The position numbers and the translations under genes were made by a program. A stretch of DNA of 51,495 nt, taken from Stutzerimonas stutzeri SDM-LAC (GTDB taxonomy: Bacteria; Pseudomonadota; Gammaproteobacteria; Pseudomonadales; Pseudomonadaceae). Below are positions 30,501 through 39,368 of this stretch, piece after piece. The notes under the pieces were generated by a model. That model searched no databases. It saw only the letters and a list, made by a program, of their open reading frames with translations, and was not told the DNA's origin. Positions within the stretch are counted from its first letter, which is position 1, and every line of letters starts with the position of its first letter. The stretch lies in contig NZ_AGSX01000064.1 of NCBI RefSeq assembly GCF_000235745.1, positions 1 through 51,495 of the forward strand, read 5' to 3'.

Positions 30501-31765
30501 ACGGCTCGCGATGCTTCTTCAGCGGTCTGGTCAACGCTTTGGTGGATAACGACGGAACCGTGACTGGCTTCGCCAAGATCGCCCGCGACCTCACCGAAGA
30601 ACGACAGCAAAGCACCGATCAGCAGAGCGAACTGGAAAGCATCCAGGCCGCCAACTCTCAAAAGGATCAGTTCTTCGCGGTCCTCTCGCACGAACTCAAA
30701 CACCCGCTCAACCTGATTCAGCTCAACACCGATCTCCTGGCCCGCTCCCAGGTGGCGAAGCACTCCCCGAGCCTGCGCAAGGCGACCCAGTCGATCCAGA
30801 ACGCGGTACGCAGCCAGTCGCGGATCATCGACGATCTGATGGACGTGTCGCGCATCCGCACCGGCAAGCTCAAGCTGCAATTCTCGACCCTGAACTACCA
30901 GGAGGTGCTGTGCGGGATCGAGGCGGTATTTGCGCCACTCGCCCAGGGCGAGAATGTCACCTTCGACTCCTACAAGCCGGACCAGCCGATCTATATCCAC
31001 GCCGATCCGACGCGTCTCGACCAGATCATCTGGAACCTGTTGAACAATGCCTGGAAGTTCACCAAGGGCGGCGAGCGCATCTGCATGCAACTGGAGCGCG
31101 ATGGCGACCAGGCGCGCCTGGACGTGATCGACAGCGGCGAAGGCATTTCCGCAGACTTTCTGCCCAAGGTCTTCGACATGTTCGGCCAGGCGGAAATGCA
31201 ACATGCCCAACGCTCCAAGCACGGTCTGGGCATCGGCCTGGCGCTGGTCAAGCAGTTGGTCGAAGCCCACAACGGCCGCATCGAGGCGTTTTCAGAAGGC
31301 CTTGGCCGTGGTGCGCGGTTCAGTGTCTGGCTGCCCGTGCATCTGCAAGCCGAACTGGAGCTCAGCGAGCGGGAGCGTGACGGTGAGATAGGCAGCCTGG
31401 CGGGGGTCCGCATCCTGCTGGTCGACGATTCGCCGGATATCCTCGAAACCATGTGCGAGCTGCTAGAGAGCGAGGGTGCGGACGTGACCACCGCCGACAG
31501 TGGCGCCAAGGGCATCGAGCAGGCCGAGCAGGCACGCTTCGACGTCATCGTCTCTGACATCGGTATGCCGGAGATCGACGGCCACAGGATGATGACCGCG
31601 ATCCGCAGCGGCGGCGCCAACACCGACACGCCCAGCATCGCCCTGACCGGCTACGGCACCCTGCGCGACGTAGAAAACGCCAAGGCCGCTGGCTTCACCT
31701 TGCATCTACGCAAGCCTATCGATCTGCAAGCCCTGATCGATGCGGTGACCCAGGCGGTGAATTGA
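27584..31765 (+). CDS. CheB-CheR-PAS-histidine kinase-receiver fusion protein
   Basis: 1393-residue soluble signalling protein. Order: CheB methylesterase (GIGASAGGIQ at about 26 with the catalytic Ser, MHLSP at 54, SGTGADG at 144), CheR methyltransferase (about 225-490; ACSTGEEAYS at about 352), a long coiled coil (about 685-765, rich in EEL repeats), two PAS domains (about 770-885 and 890-1005), HisKA with the phospho-acceptor His in SHELKHPLN (about 1035), HATPase (NNAWKFTKGG at about 1153, GLGIGLAL), and a receiver with phospho-Asp in SDIGMPEIDG (about 1325). The ATG at 27584 has GAGGA just upstream. No chemotaxis operon surrounds it, so its methylation targets are unknown. Confidence 0.93.
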   Translation: MSISPEASAPQNSPLARSTLTFPVVGIGASAGGIQALLTLFEHMPNDCGMAFVVIMHLSPKHESNVDKIIQNVTQMPVLQVTQPVAIERNHIYVIPPALDLSMNDGYLRLQQPERERGPQVAIDLFFRALADVHHSHAVGIVLSGTGADGSVGLSRIKEQGGVTLAQAPEDAEYDSMPASAIETGMVDIVLPVAEMPQRLVELSQNLQVLLTRKDPLPPLGEIEQNDKPDGQVEHEQAHTQSKPNELALREILAALRARTGHDFRHYKQATVLRRIERRMQVNALRDMPSYARHLQSHPEETPALLADLLIGVTNFFRDREAFEALERDVLPALFEQKLEADNSALRVWSAACSTGEEAYSLGMLLADQAERSSARGRIQMQLFATDIDERALETARAGIYPEAIITDVPPTRLRQYFIKEQNHFRMQKELRERILFARHDILRDPPFSRLDMISCRNLMIYLDRDIQIEVLRMFHFALNPGGYLFLGNSETADACSQYFTPVDKKNHIYRAKDVGSALRRAPTGSFQGFALSTPPRPPLNEPYRRNKKFSFADVHQRALEQYAPPSVIVNHDGEIVHMSDMAGSFLRYVGGEPSLNLTTLIHPQLRLELRTALYQATHTGKSVEAQRVRLERDGRNFYVNMVVRPFRDNEAGSEYMLVLFDELEACVENRTLEHPDTPETKDSVLTQLEAELQQTKEQLQVTMEQSETSTEELRASNEELQVINEQLRSATEELETSKEELQSINEELTTVNCELKTKVDETSKINDDLQNLISSTDIATVFVDRKMRIKWFTPRARDVFNVIDNDAGRSLLDITHRLNYPKLHQDAAEAFGELHLVEREISNRDGDRWYLARFLPYRTLDDRIQGAVLTFIDITDRRRAEAQLEAGQAHLRLLAQSTKGYGIITLDCDGIITTWNRGAEIIFGYTGREAIGQCIDMIYTEADRSAGVPAAERKRALEYGQASDERWHLRRDGSRCFFSGLVNALVDNDGTVTGFAKIARDLTEERQQSTDQQSELESIQAANSQKDQFFAVLSHELKHPLNLIQLNTDLLARSQVAKHSPSLRKATQSIQNAVRSQSRIIDDLMDVSRIRTGKLKLQFSTLNYQEVLCGIEAVFAPLAQGENVTFDSYKPDQPIYIHADPTRLDQIIWNLLNNAWKFTKGGERICMQLERDGDQARLDVIDSGEGISADFLPKVFDMFGQAEMQHAQRSKHGLGIGLALVKQLVEAHNGRIEAFSEGLGRGARFSVWLPVHLQAELELSERERDGEIGSLAGVRILLVDDSPDILETMCELLESEGADVTTADSGAKGIEQAEQARFDVIVSDIGMPEIDGHRMMTAIRSGGANTDTPSIALTGYGTLRDVENAKAAGFTLHLRKPIDLQALIDAVTQAVN

Positions 31766-31794
31766 ACCAGGCACGCACCGGCTCGCGGCCCTTC

Positions 31795-31879
31795 GTAGCA
31801 GCGAGCTTGCTCGTGATCCCAGACGGTCAACCGCGACACAGCCGCAACCACCTTTGATCGCCAGCAAGCTCGCTCCTAC
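31795..31879. repeat. REP-like inverted pair after the CheB-CheR fusion
   Basis: Seen: GTAGCAGCGAGCTTGCTCG at 31795 and its inverted partner CAAGCTCGCTCCTAC ending at 31879, separated by about 37 bases. This is the common pseudomonad REP sequence (GTAGGAGCGAGCTTGCTCG type) in BIME-like arrangement between two convergent genes. It may act as bidirectional 3' structure. Confidence 0.75.
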
Positions 31880-31948
31880 AGAAAGCGGCTCGACTTTTAT
31901 GCAGCTTAGACAGCCGCTTGAGCGGCTACCTGCTGCGCCGCGTGCAAT

Positions 31949-33505
<1,557 letters not shown>

Positions 33506-33562
33506 GCAAGGGTGCCTTTGGGCTTGTTGTTATGAGCGGCGTCCACTTTTTGCGGATCGCCT

Positions 33563-33576
33563 TTGATTTTCGTCAA
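33563..33576. promoter_or_regulatory. FNR/ANR/DNR-type box in the phhR-phhA intergenic region
   Basis: Seen: TTGAT-TTTC-GTCAA, a full match to TTGAT-N4-(A/G)TCAA, 58-71 bases upstream of phhR. It overlaps by six bases the candidate PhhR box at 33571-33588. Binding by ANR or DNR is inferred. Confidence 0.6.
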
Positions 33577-33588
33577 GATTATTTGACA
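33571..33588. promoter_or_regulatory. Candidate PhhR/TyrR box proximal to phhR
   Basis: Seen on the minus strand: TGTCAA-ATAATC-TTGACG, compared with the TyrR consensus TGTAAA-N6-TTTACA. The key G and C, 14 bases apart, are both kept. It is close to phhR and so suits autoregulation. Confidence 0.55.
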
Positions 33589-33632
33589 GACACACCAGCA
33601 AGCAAGGCGATATCTCAAAGACTACGCCAAAC

Positions 33633-33650
33633 TGTAATTATTTCGTTACA
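33633..33650. promoter_or_regulatory. Candidate PhhR/TyrR box proximal to phhA
   Basis: Seen: TGTAAT-TATTTC-GTTACA, a palindrome matching TGTAAA-N6-TTTACA in 10 of 12 positions with the essential G and C kept. It lies 125 bases upstream of the phhA ATG and 62 bases from the other box. Confidence 0.75.
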
Positions 33651-33774
33651 CAGCACGGCTCATGTTCACGCTTTTCATAACGCCAATGGACTCGCCACAG
33701 CGCTGGCAGCGCGATCAGATGGAGGCATCCCATAACAACAAAGACTCAAGCGGCCGCCCCGCTCAGGAGGTCAG

Positions 33775-34560
33775 ATGAAAGCCACTAAATACGTAGCCCG
33801 AGAACCGGATGCGCAGGGTCACATCCACTATCCGGACACTGAACATGCGGTTTGGCAAACCCTGATCGAACGCCAGCTGAAACTGCTCGACGGCCGCGCT
33901 TGCCAGGAATATCTGGATGGCATCGAACAGCTCGCGCTGCCCCACGACCGTATCCCCCAACTGGGCGAAATCAACCGCGTGCTGGATGCGACCACCGGCT
34001 GGCAGGTCGCCCGTGTGCCGGCGCTGATTCCCTTCCAGACTTTTTTCGAGCTGCTGGCAAGCAAGCGTTTCCCGGTTGCCACCTTTATCCGCACGCCGCA
34101 AGAACTGGATTACCTGCAGGAGCCGGACATTTTTCACGAGATCTTCGGCCACTGCCCGCTGCTGACCAACCCCTGGTTCGCCGAATTTACCCACACCTAC
34201 GGCCAGCTCGGCCTCAAGGCGACCAAGGAAGAACGCGTCTACCTGGCGCGGCTGTACTGGATGACCATCGAATTCGGCCTGGTGGAAACCTCCGCCGGAC
34301 GGCGCATCTACGGCGGCGGAATCCTCTCCTCGCCCAAAGAAACGCTCTACAGCCTCTCCGACGAGCCCGAGCACCAAGCGTTCGACGTGGTGGAGGCGAT
34401 GCGCACGCCCTATCGCATCGACATCCTTCAGCCGGTGTACTTCGTCCTGCCGGAGCTCAAGCGGCTGTTCGACGTGGCCCATGAAGACATCATGGCCCAC
34501 GTACGCAGCGCCATGAACCTCGGGCTGCATCAGCCGAAGTTTCCGCCGAAAGCGGCGTGA
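33775..34560 (+). CDS. phhA: Phenylalanine-4-hydroxylase
   Basis: 261-residue non-heme iron, tetrahydropterin-dependent monooxygenase converting Phe to Tyr with O2. Seen: iron ligands His121 and His126 in HEIFGHCPLL and Glu166 in YWMTIEFGL, plus the pterin-binding VPALIPFQTFFELLA. It is the single-domain bacterial type without the ACT regulatory region of animal enzymes. AGGAGG precedes the ATG by four bases, and AACAACAA lies at 33734-33741 in the leader. It heads the phhABC operon, with a REP-containing gap before phhB. Confidence 0.97.
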   Translation: MKATKYVAREPDAQGHIHYPDTEHAVWQTLIERQLKLLDGRACQEYLDGIEQLALPHDRIPQLGEINRVLDATTGWQVARVPALIPFQTFFELLASKRFPVATFIRTPQELDYLQEPDIFHEIFGHCPLLTNPWFAEFTHTYGQLGLKATKEERVYLARLYWMTIEFGLVETSAGRRIYGGGILSSPKETLYSLSDEPEHQAFDVVEAMRTPYRIDILQPVYFVLPELKRLFDVAHEDIMAHVRSAMNLGLHQPKFPPKAA

Positions 34561-34612
34561 TCACTGTCGAAATGACCGCGCGTGAGGCACGCCGACGTGG
34601 CGACCAGGCCGA

Positions 34613-34683
34613 TTCGCGGTCAAGACCGCTCCCACGACATCTGCCCATTTATCCACTCTGTAGGAGCGGCCTCGGCCGCGAAG
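34613..34683. repeat. REP-like inverted pair between phhA and phhB
   Basis: Seen: TTCGCGGTCAAGACCGCTCC at 34613 and, inverted, GTAGGAGCGGCCTCGGCCGC from 34660. The first arm is the same sequence that heads the tandem repeat units at 46862 and 46962. It may uncouple or stabilise the phhA part of the transcript. Confidence 0.7.
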
Positions 34684-34836
34684 CGTTGTGGCTCGCAGGA
34701 TGGATGATGCTGAAGGCTCACCCCGATGAAGCCTCTCTGCACCGTGCCCTATCGAACGCCATACGCGTACCAACCTGCGGCGTTGCCCACCCGACGCTGC
34801 TTAACTCTTACCAACCTCACCACAAAGGACCCGACC

Positions 34837-35193
34837 ATGACCGCCCTCACCCAAGCCCACTGCGAAGCCTGCCGCGCCGATGCACCCAAGGTGTCCGATG
34901 ACGAACTGGCCGAGCTGATCAAGCAGATCCCGGACTGGAACATCGAGACCCGCGACGGCCACATGGAGCTGGAGAAGGTCTTCCTGTTCAAGAACTTCAA
35001 GCATGCGCTGGCCTTTACCAATGCCGTTGGCGAGATCGCCGAAGCCGAAGGTCACCACCCCGGCCTGCTCACCGAGTGGGGCAAGGTCACCGTCACCTGG
35101 TGGAGCCACTCGATCAAAGGCCTGCACCGCAACGACTTCATCATGTCCGCGCGTACCGACGAGGTCGCGAAGAACGCCGAGGGTCGCAAGTGA
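34837..35193 (+). CDS. phhB: Pterin-4a-carbinolamine dehydratase
   Basis: 118-residue enzyme recycling the 4a-hydroxy-tetrahydropterin made by PhhA. Seen: [36 protein letters not shown] and [18 protein letters not shown], which hold the dehydratase histidines. The ATG at 34837 is chosen for the preceding AAAGGA; the frame upstream to 34726 runs through non-coding repeat. Its stop overlaps the phhC GTG by four bases (GTGA), so PhhC translation is coupled. Confidence 0.96.
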   Translation: MTALTQAHCEACRADAPKVSDDELAELIKQIPDWNIETRDGHMELEKVFLFKNFKHALAFTNAVGEIAEAEGHHPGLLTEWGKVTVTWWSHSIKGLHRNDFIMSARTDEVAKNAEGRK

Positions 35194-36386
35194 AGCATTT
35201 CACGGACGTGGCGCGGGTGCCTGGCGACCCGATTCTCGGTCTGCTCGATGCGTACCGGGCCGATCCGAATCCGGCCAAGCTCGACCTCGGCGTCGGCGTC
35301 TACAAGGACGCACTTGGAATAACGCCCATCCCCAAAGCCGTGAAGCTGGCCGAGCAGCGCCTGATCGAGAGCGAAAAAACCAAGAGCTACATTGGTGGCC
35401 ACGGCGACCCGTTGTTCGGTGAGCAGCTGTTGCAACTGGTGCTGGGCGAAAACTCGCCAGCGCTGGTCGAGCACCGTGCCGGCTGCACCCAGACGCCCGG
35501 CGGCACCGGCGCACTGCGGCTGGCTGGCGACTTCATCGCCAAATGCCTGCCGGGGCGCAGCCTCTGGCTCAGCGACCCGACCTGGCCGATCCATGAAACC
35601 CTGTTCGCTGCGGCGCGCTTGAAGGTCAAGCACTATCCCTACGTCGACGCGCAGAACCGCCTGGACGTGCCGGGCATGCTCGCCGCGCTGGAGCAGATCC
35701 CCAGCGGTGACGTGGTGCTGCTGCACGCCTGCTGCCACAACCCCACCGGCTACGACCTGAGCCGTGACGACTGGCGCCAGGTGCTGCAAATCGTGCGCCG
35801 CCGCGAGCTGCTGCCGCTGTTCGACTTCGCCTACCAGGGCTTCGGCGACGGCCTGGATGAAGACGCCTGGGCCGTCCGCCTGTTCGTCGCTGCCTTGCCG
35901 GAAGTACTGATCACCAGCTCCTGCTCAAAGAACTTCGGCCTGTATCGTGAGCGCACCGGTGCGTTGATCGCGGTCACCGCCGACGGAGAGTCGCTGATTG
36001 ATGTGCGCAGCCAGTTTGCCTCGGTGGCACGCAACCTCTGGTCGACACCGCCCTCACACGGTGCTGCGGTGGTCGCGACGATTCTGGCCAACCCCGAACT
36101 GCGTCAGCTCTGGCAACAGGAAGTCGCCGCCAAACGCGAGCGCATCGCTGGTTTGCGCCAGGGGCTGGTGGAAGCGCTTGCGCCCTATGGGTTGGCGGAG
36201 CGCTTTGCGCATATCGCGCAACAACGCGGGATGTTCTCCTACACCGGCCTTACCGCCGAGCAGGTGCTGCGCCTGCGGCGAGAGGATGCGGTGTATCTGG
36301 TCGAAAGCGGGCGGGCGAACATCGCCGGGCTGGATGCGGCGCGGCTTGACCAATTGGCGGCGGCCATCGCCCGCGTCACCGGCTGA
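35190..36386 (+). CDS. phhC: Aromatic amino acid aminotransferase
   Basis: 398-residue class I PLP aminotransferase (AspC/TyrB type) converting Tyr to 4-hydroxyphenylpyruvate. Seen: [17 protein letters not shown] near the N-terminus, [12 protein letters not shown], the PLP lysine in [17 protein letters not shown], and the C-terminal [13 protein letters not shown]. The GTG start at 35190 overlaps the phhB stop (GTGA). It ends with a strong intrinsic terminator at 36410-36444, so phhABC forms one unit. Confidence 0.95.
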   Translation: MKHFTDVARVPGDPILGLLDAYRADPNPAKLDLGVGVYKDALGITPIPKAVKLAEQRLIESEKTKSYIGGHGDPLFGEQLLQLVLGENSPALVEHRAGCTQTPGGTGALRLAGDFIAKCLPGRSLWLSDPTWPIHETLFAAARLKVKHYPYVDAQNRLDVPGMLAALEQIPSGDVVLLHACCHNPTGYDLSRDDWRQVLQIVRRRELLPLFDFAYQGFGDGLDEDAWAVRLFVAALPEVLITSSCSKNFGLYRERTGALIAVTADGESLIDVRSQFASVARNLWSTPPSHGAAVVATILANPELRQLWQQEVAAKRERIAGLRQGLVEALAPYGLAERFAHIAQQRGMFSYTGLTAEQVLRLRREDAVYLVESGRANIAGLDAARLDQLAAAIARVTG

Positions 36387-36409
36387 TCACACGCCACTCG
36401 CTCGAAGCC

Positions 36410-36444
36410 CGGAGGCCGGCCGACATGACCGGCCTCCGCGTTTT
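36410..36444 (+). terminator. Intrinsic terminator of phhABC
   Basis: Seen: CGGAGGCCGG pairs perfectly with CCGGCCTCCG around a nine-base loop, followed by CG and TTTT, 23 bases after the phhC stop. Confidence 0.85.
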
Positions 36445-36729
36445 CCGGCTCGGTTCAACATCAACGCCCTCCCCGCGCGTCAAGCGAACCGCCAACCGAG
36501 CGCGCCCGTCTCGCCCCATCCACCCGCCCGTCAAGCACCTCTCTGAAGGTCTGGAACTCAGACGCCGCTTTTATGTCGTAGCATTTGGCCATCATGCTGG
36601 GTCGATTCTGGCCTACCATATAGCCCTGCTATCTATTCCGGTGTGACTGACCGGTCCGGTGACGAACGGGCTCTAGCGAAAGCCAGGGTAGCCGCTATCT
36701 TCAGCAATAGGTTTCGAACGAGCTCGCCC
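36445..36729. other. Intergenic between phhC terminator and EAL gene
   Basis: About 285 bases without a convincing gene. An in-frame GTG at 36643 could extend the EAL protein, but the peptide it adds lacks conserved features. No operator-like palindrome was recognised. Confidence 0.45.
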
Positions 36730-37554
36730 ATGATTCATAGCAACACCGCCGGTAACCCTGCTCCGCACCAATACGCCTGTCATTCAGCCAGCGAGCACGG
36801 GGCGTGCCCCAGCTGCGCGAGTGGCGAGCGTCTCGGCTTTCGCTTCAGCTACGCCTACCAACCGATCGTGGACATCGCCAAGCGTGAGATCTTCGCTCAC
36901 GAAGCCCTTGTACGAGGCGTGAACGGCGAACCTGCGCCCAGCGTGCTGGCGCAGGTGACCGAGGACAACCGCTTCCGCTTCGACCAGGCTTGCCGGGTCA
37001 AGGCGATCAAGACCGCCGCCAAGCTCGAGATGCAAAGCAAGTTGTCGATCAACTTCATGCCCAACGCCATCTACCGTCCGGAGCTGTGTATCCGCTCGAC
37101 GCTGGAAGCCGCGCATGCCCATGGTTTTCCGGTCGAACAGATCATCTTCGAAACCGTCGAAGGCGAGCGCATCAGCGACGCCAAGTGGCTGACCGAGGTT
37201 TTCCGTGAATACCAGCGCATCGGCTTTCTCACCGCCATCGATGACTTTGGCGCCGGCTTTGCCGGGCTCAACCTGCTCGCCGACTTCCAGCCCGATCTGA
37301 TCAAGCTGGACATGGACCTGATCCGCGGTATCGATCAAAGCCATTCGCGCCAGGCCATCGTCCGCGGCACGGTGGGCATCTGCACAGAACTGGGCATCCA
37401 GGTGATCGCCGAGGGCGTGGAAACATCGGACGAATGCAAAGCCTTGCGCGACTTGGGCATCGGCCTGATGCAGGGCTATCTGTTCAGCAAACCGCTGTTC
37501 GAGACCTGCAGCCACGCCGATTCCCTGGCATGGCCGAGCGAACTGCCGGGCTGA
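36730..37554 (+). CDS. EAL-domain cyclic-di-GMP phosphodiesterase
   Basis: 274-residue stand-alone EAL protein that should hydrolyse c-di-GMP. Seen: an N-terminal CPSC pair (HGACPSCASGERLG), then EALVRG (the EAL motif), NFMPNA, ETVEGERI, the metal-binding DDFGAGFAGL, KLDMDLIRGID, AEGVET and LMQGYLFSKP, so the usual catalytic acids and lysine appear present. The EALVRG/ETVE style resembles the EAL domains found with BLUF photoreceptors, but no BLUF domain is present. The start at 36730 is uncertain (GTG at 36643 is in frame). It converges on the DJ-1 gene with seven bases between stops. Confidence 0.85.
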   Translation: MIHSNTAGNPAPHQYACHSASEHGACPSCASGERLGFRFSYAYQPIVDIAKREIFAHEALVRGVNGEPAPSVLAQVTEDNRFRFDQACRVKAIKTAAKLEMQSKLSINFMPNAIYRPELCIRSTLEAAHAHGFPVEQIIFETVEGERISDAKWLTEVFREYQRIGFLTAIDDFGAGFAGLNLLADFQPDLIKLDMDLIRGIDQSHSRQAIVRGTVGICTELGIQVIAEGVETSDECKALRDLGIGLMQGYLFSKPLFETCSHADSLAWPSELPG

Positions 37555-37561
37555 ACGAGGC

Positions 37562-38245
37562 TCAGCCGGCCTTCACGAGTTTAAGCAGCTCCCGGGCAGC
37601 CTCTTCCGAGGAGGCCGGGTTCTGGCCGGTCACCAGCAGGCCATCGACCCGCACATAGGACGACCAGTCCGGGCCCTTGCTGTAGTCGCCGCCGATCTCC
37701 TTGAGCTTGTCTTCCAGCAGGAACGGCACCACGTCAGTCAGCTGCACCCCCTCCTCCTCGGTGTTGGTAAAGCCGGTGACGCGCTTGCCTTTGACCAGAT
37801 ACTCGCCGTCCACGCCACGCACCTGCACCAGCGCAGCCGGCGCGTGGCACACCGCCGCCACCGGCTTGCGCGCCTGGATGAAGGCTTCGATTAGCGCGAT
37901 GGACGTCGCGTTGCCGGTCAGGTCCCACAGCGGGCCATGGCCCCCGGGGTAGAACACCGTATCGAAGTCCGCCGCCGATACCTCGTCCAGCTTGCGGGTA
38001 TTGGCCAGCAACGCCTGGGATTCGGCATCGCTCTTGAAGCGTTTGGTCATCTCGGTCTGCGCATCCGGCGCATCACTTTTCGGGTCCAGCGGCGGCTGCC
38101 CGCCTTTGGGCGACGCCAGGACGATCTCGGCGCCGGCATCCTTAAACACGTAGTACGGCGCGGCGAATTCTTCGAGCCAGAAGCCGGTGGGTTTGCCGGT
38201 GTCGCCGAGCTTGTCGTGGGATGTAAGGACGATGAGGACTTTCAT
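37562..38245 (-). CDS. DJ-1/PfpI superfamily (type 1 glutamine amidotransferase-like) protein
   Basis: 227-residue protein of the DJ-1/PfpI class. Seen: MKVLIVLTSHDKLGDTGKPTGFWLEE at the N-terminus, the YPGGHGPLWDL oxyanion region, and the nucleophile Cys in AVCHAPAALV (nucleophile elbow). Known: members act as glyoxalase III/protein deglycase-like enzymes or chaperones (Hsp31-like). The ATG at 38245 follows GGAG with six bases spacing. It is convergent with the EAL gene. Confidence 0.9.
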   Translation of the reverse strand: MKVLIVLTSHDKLGDTGKPTGFWLEEFAAPYYVFKDAGAEIVLASPKGGQPPLDPKSDAPDAQTEMTKRFKSDAESQALLANTRKLDEVSAADFDTVFYPGGHGPLWDLTGNATSIALIEAFIQARKPVAAVCHAPAALVQVRGVDGEYLVKGKRVTGFTNTEEEGVQLTDVVPFLLEDKLKEIGGDYSKGPDWSSYVRVDGLLVTGQNPASSEEAARELLKLVKAG

Positions 38246-38447
38246 GGGGGTCTCCTGTGATCGGGTGGCCCTTGGATTTGCGGGGCCTTGGTTTATCTGG
38301 ACCGTGGGAGGGGGGAATCGGTCAATTGGCTTTGGCGGCGGCCAAAGCCGTGAAGCCTGATGCCTCATTGCTTTTTTCGTAGGAGCGAGGGAGACGTCGA
38401 GTCCTTGCTCGCGAAGATTTTTTAGCTTGTGCATGCGGCCTATTACG

Positions 38448-38683
38448 GAGTTGGCCGAGGCATTGGTTTCGCCCTGCTGGGCGACTCACTTTTTTCAATT
38501 GCCAAAAAAGTAAGCAAAAACACTTGCCCCTGCATCCGGCCCCGGCTTCGCCGGGGTTCCTTCACTCAGGTGTCGCTCCGGGGGCACGCCGCGAAGGCCA
38601 TCCCTGGCCCATCGCGACTCTCGCGGCATCCATGCCGCTCAACCCCCTCCACGCCACCTGCGCTCAGCCTCCTGAAAGGGGCG
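38448..38683. repeat. Left arm of a large inverted repeat
   Basis: Seen: the first 93 bases (38448-38540, GGAGTTGGCCGAGGCATTGG onwards) match the reverse complement of 39128-39222 with only a few differences. The inner part, with GCGGCATCCATGCCGCTC and CCTCCTGAAAGGGGCG, matches the reverse complement of 38983-39060 less strictly. It includes AAAAAAGTAAGCAAAAA, giving an AT-rich island in GC-rich flanks. Confidence 0.8.
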
Positions 38684-38734
38684 TTCGGCGGCGTCTGTGA
38701 GTTGGTTCGTCAGCAGAGGAGCAAGGTGCCCAGG

Positions 38735-38788
38735 CGTAGGATGGGCGAAGCCCATCGCAAGAGTTCGATGGGTTGCACCCATCCTACG
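38735..38788. repeat. Hairpin element in the repeat spacer
   Basis: Seen: CGTAGGATGGGCGAAGCCCATC followed by GATGGGTTGCACCCATCCTACG as two nested inverted pairs (outer CGTAGGATGGG/CCCATCCTACG, inner ATGGGC/GCCCAT). This is a familiar pseudomonad intergenic hairpin type. Confidence 0.7.
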
Positions 38789-38982
38789 AGACTGTTCGCC
38801 CTTAAGTGACGAAGGCGCTTCGTTGCTGTTCAAACGCCCAGACGACTCGGTCCCGAGCCCCGACGGCGTAGCGACTGGTCTTGAACGTTGCACTCAAAAA
38901 TAGGTGGGTAAGCGTCGCGTTACCCCCCTACAGAAGACATCTACAAAGGCGTCATTGCACGGCCCAACAGACACCACCGAAT

Positions 38983-39222
38983 CGCCCCTTTCAGGAGGCC
39001 GAATGGAATCGCTGCGTAGAGGGGCGAGCGGCATGGATGCCGCGAGAGCCGTGAAGAGCCATGGATGGCCCTTGCGCGGCGACCCTCGGAGCAGCGATGG
39101 AATGTGGGAAGTCGAGCGCAGCGAGACCCGGATGCAGGGGCAAGCGTTTTTGCTTACTTTTTTGGCGACTGAAAAAAGTGAGTCGCCCAGCAGGGCGAAA
39201 CCAATGCTTCAGCCAACTCGCC
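38983..39222. repeat. Right arm of a large inverted repeat
   Basis: Inverted partner of 38448-38683, with a 299-base spacer between the arms. The outermost part (39128-39222) is nearly identical to the left arm in reverse complement; the inner part (38983-39060) is more diverged, and the middle contains small insertions or deletions. Confidence 0.8.
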
Positions 39223-39331
39223 AAAAGGGTCACTCAGCGAACACAAAGCGCAAAAAGCTTCGCGACCAAGAACTCGCCGCCCCAACGCCCAGACGAAAGC
39301 GCCTGAATACGACGCCAATTCGGCAAAATGA

Positions 39332-39355
39332 AAAAGGGCGCCGAAGCGCCCTTTT
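39332..39355. terminator. Bidirectional terminator at the chemoreceptor 3' end
   Basis: Seen: AAAAGGGCGC-CGAA-GCGCCCTTTT, a perfect 10-bp stem with a tetraloop and T runs in both directions, 13 bases beyond the stop of the minus-strand chemoreceptor. Confidence 0.88.
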
Positions 39356-39368
39356 CATCAACCCCGGA

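Larger units (their letters stand above)
38246..39331. other. Gene-free 1.1-kb stretch made of repeats
   Basis: No supported gene. It contains a REP-like fragment (about 38379-38418, TAGGAGCGAGGGAGACGTCG), the left arm (38448-38683) and right arm (38983-39222) of a large inverted repeat, and in the spacer a smaller hairpin (38735-38788). Open frames of 126 and 411 codons cross the arms, but they follow the repeat rather than a protein family, and the longer runs antisense into the chemoreceptor gene. Confidence 0.75.

Noticed and set aside
29600-31270. 556-codon open frame antisense to the CheB-CheR fusion
   Set aside because: An antisense shadow with biased composition and no motif.
38429-38809. 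126-codon open frame in the left repeat arm
   Set aside because: It follows the inverted repeat and hairpin sequence, and its inverted partner does not keep a frame. Not a protein family I recognise.
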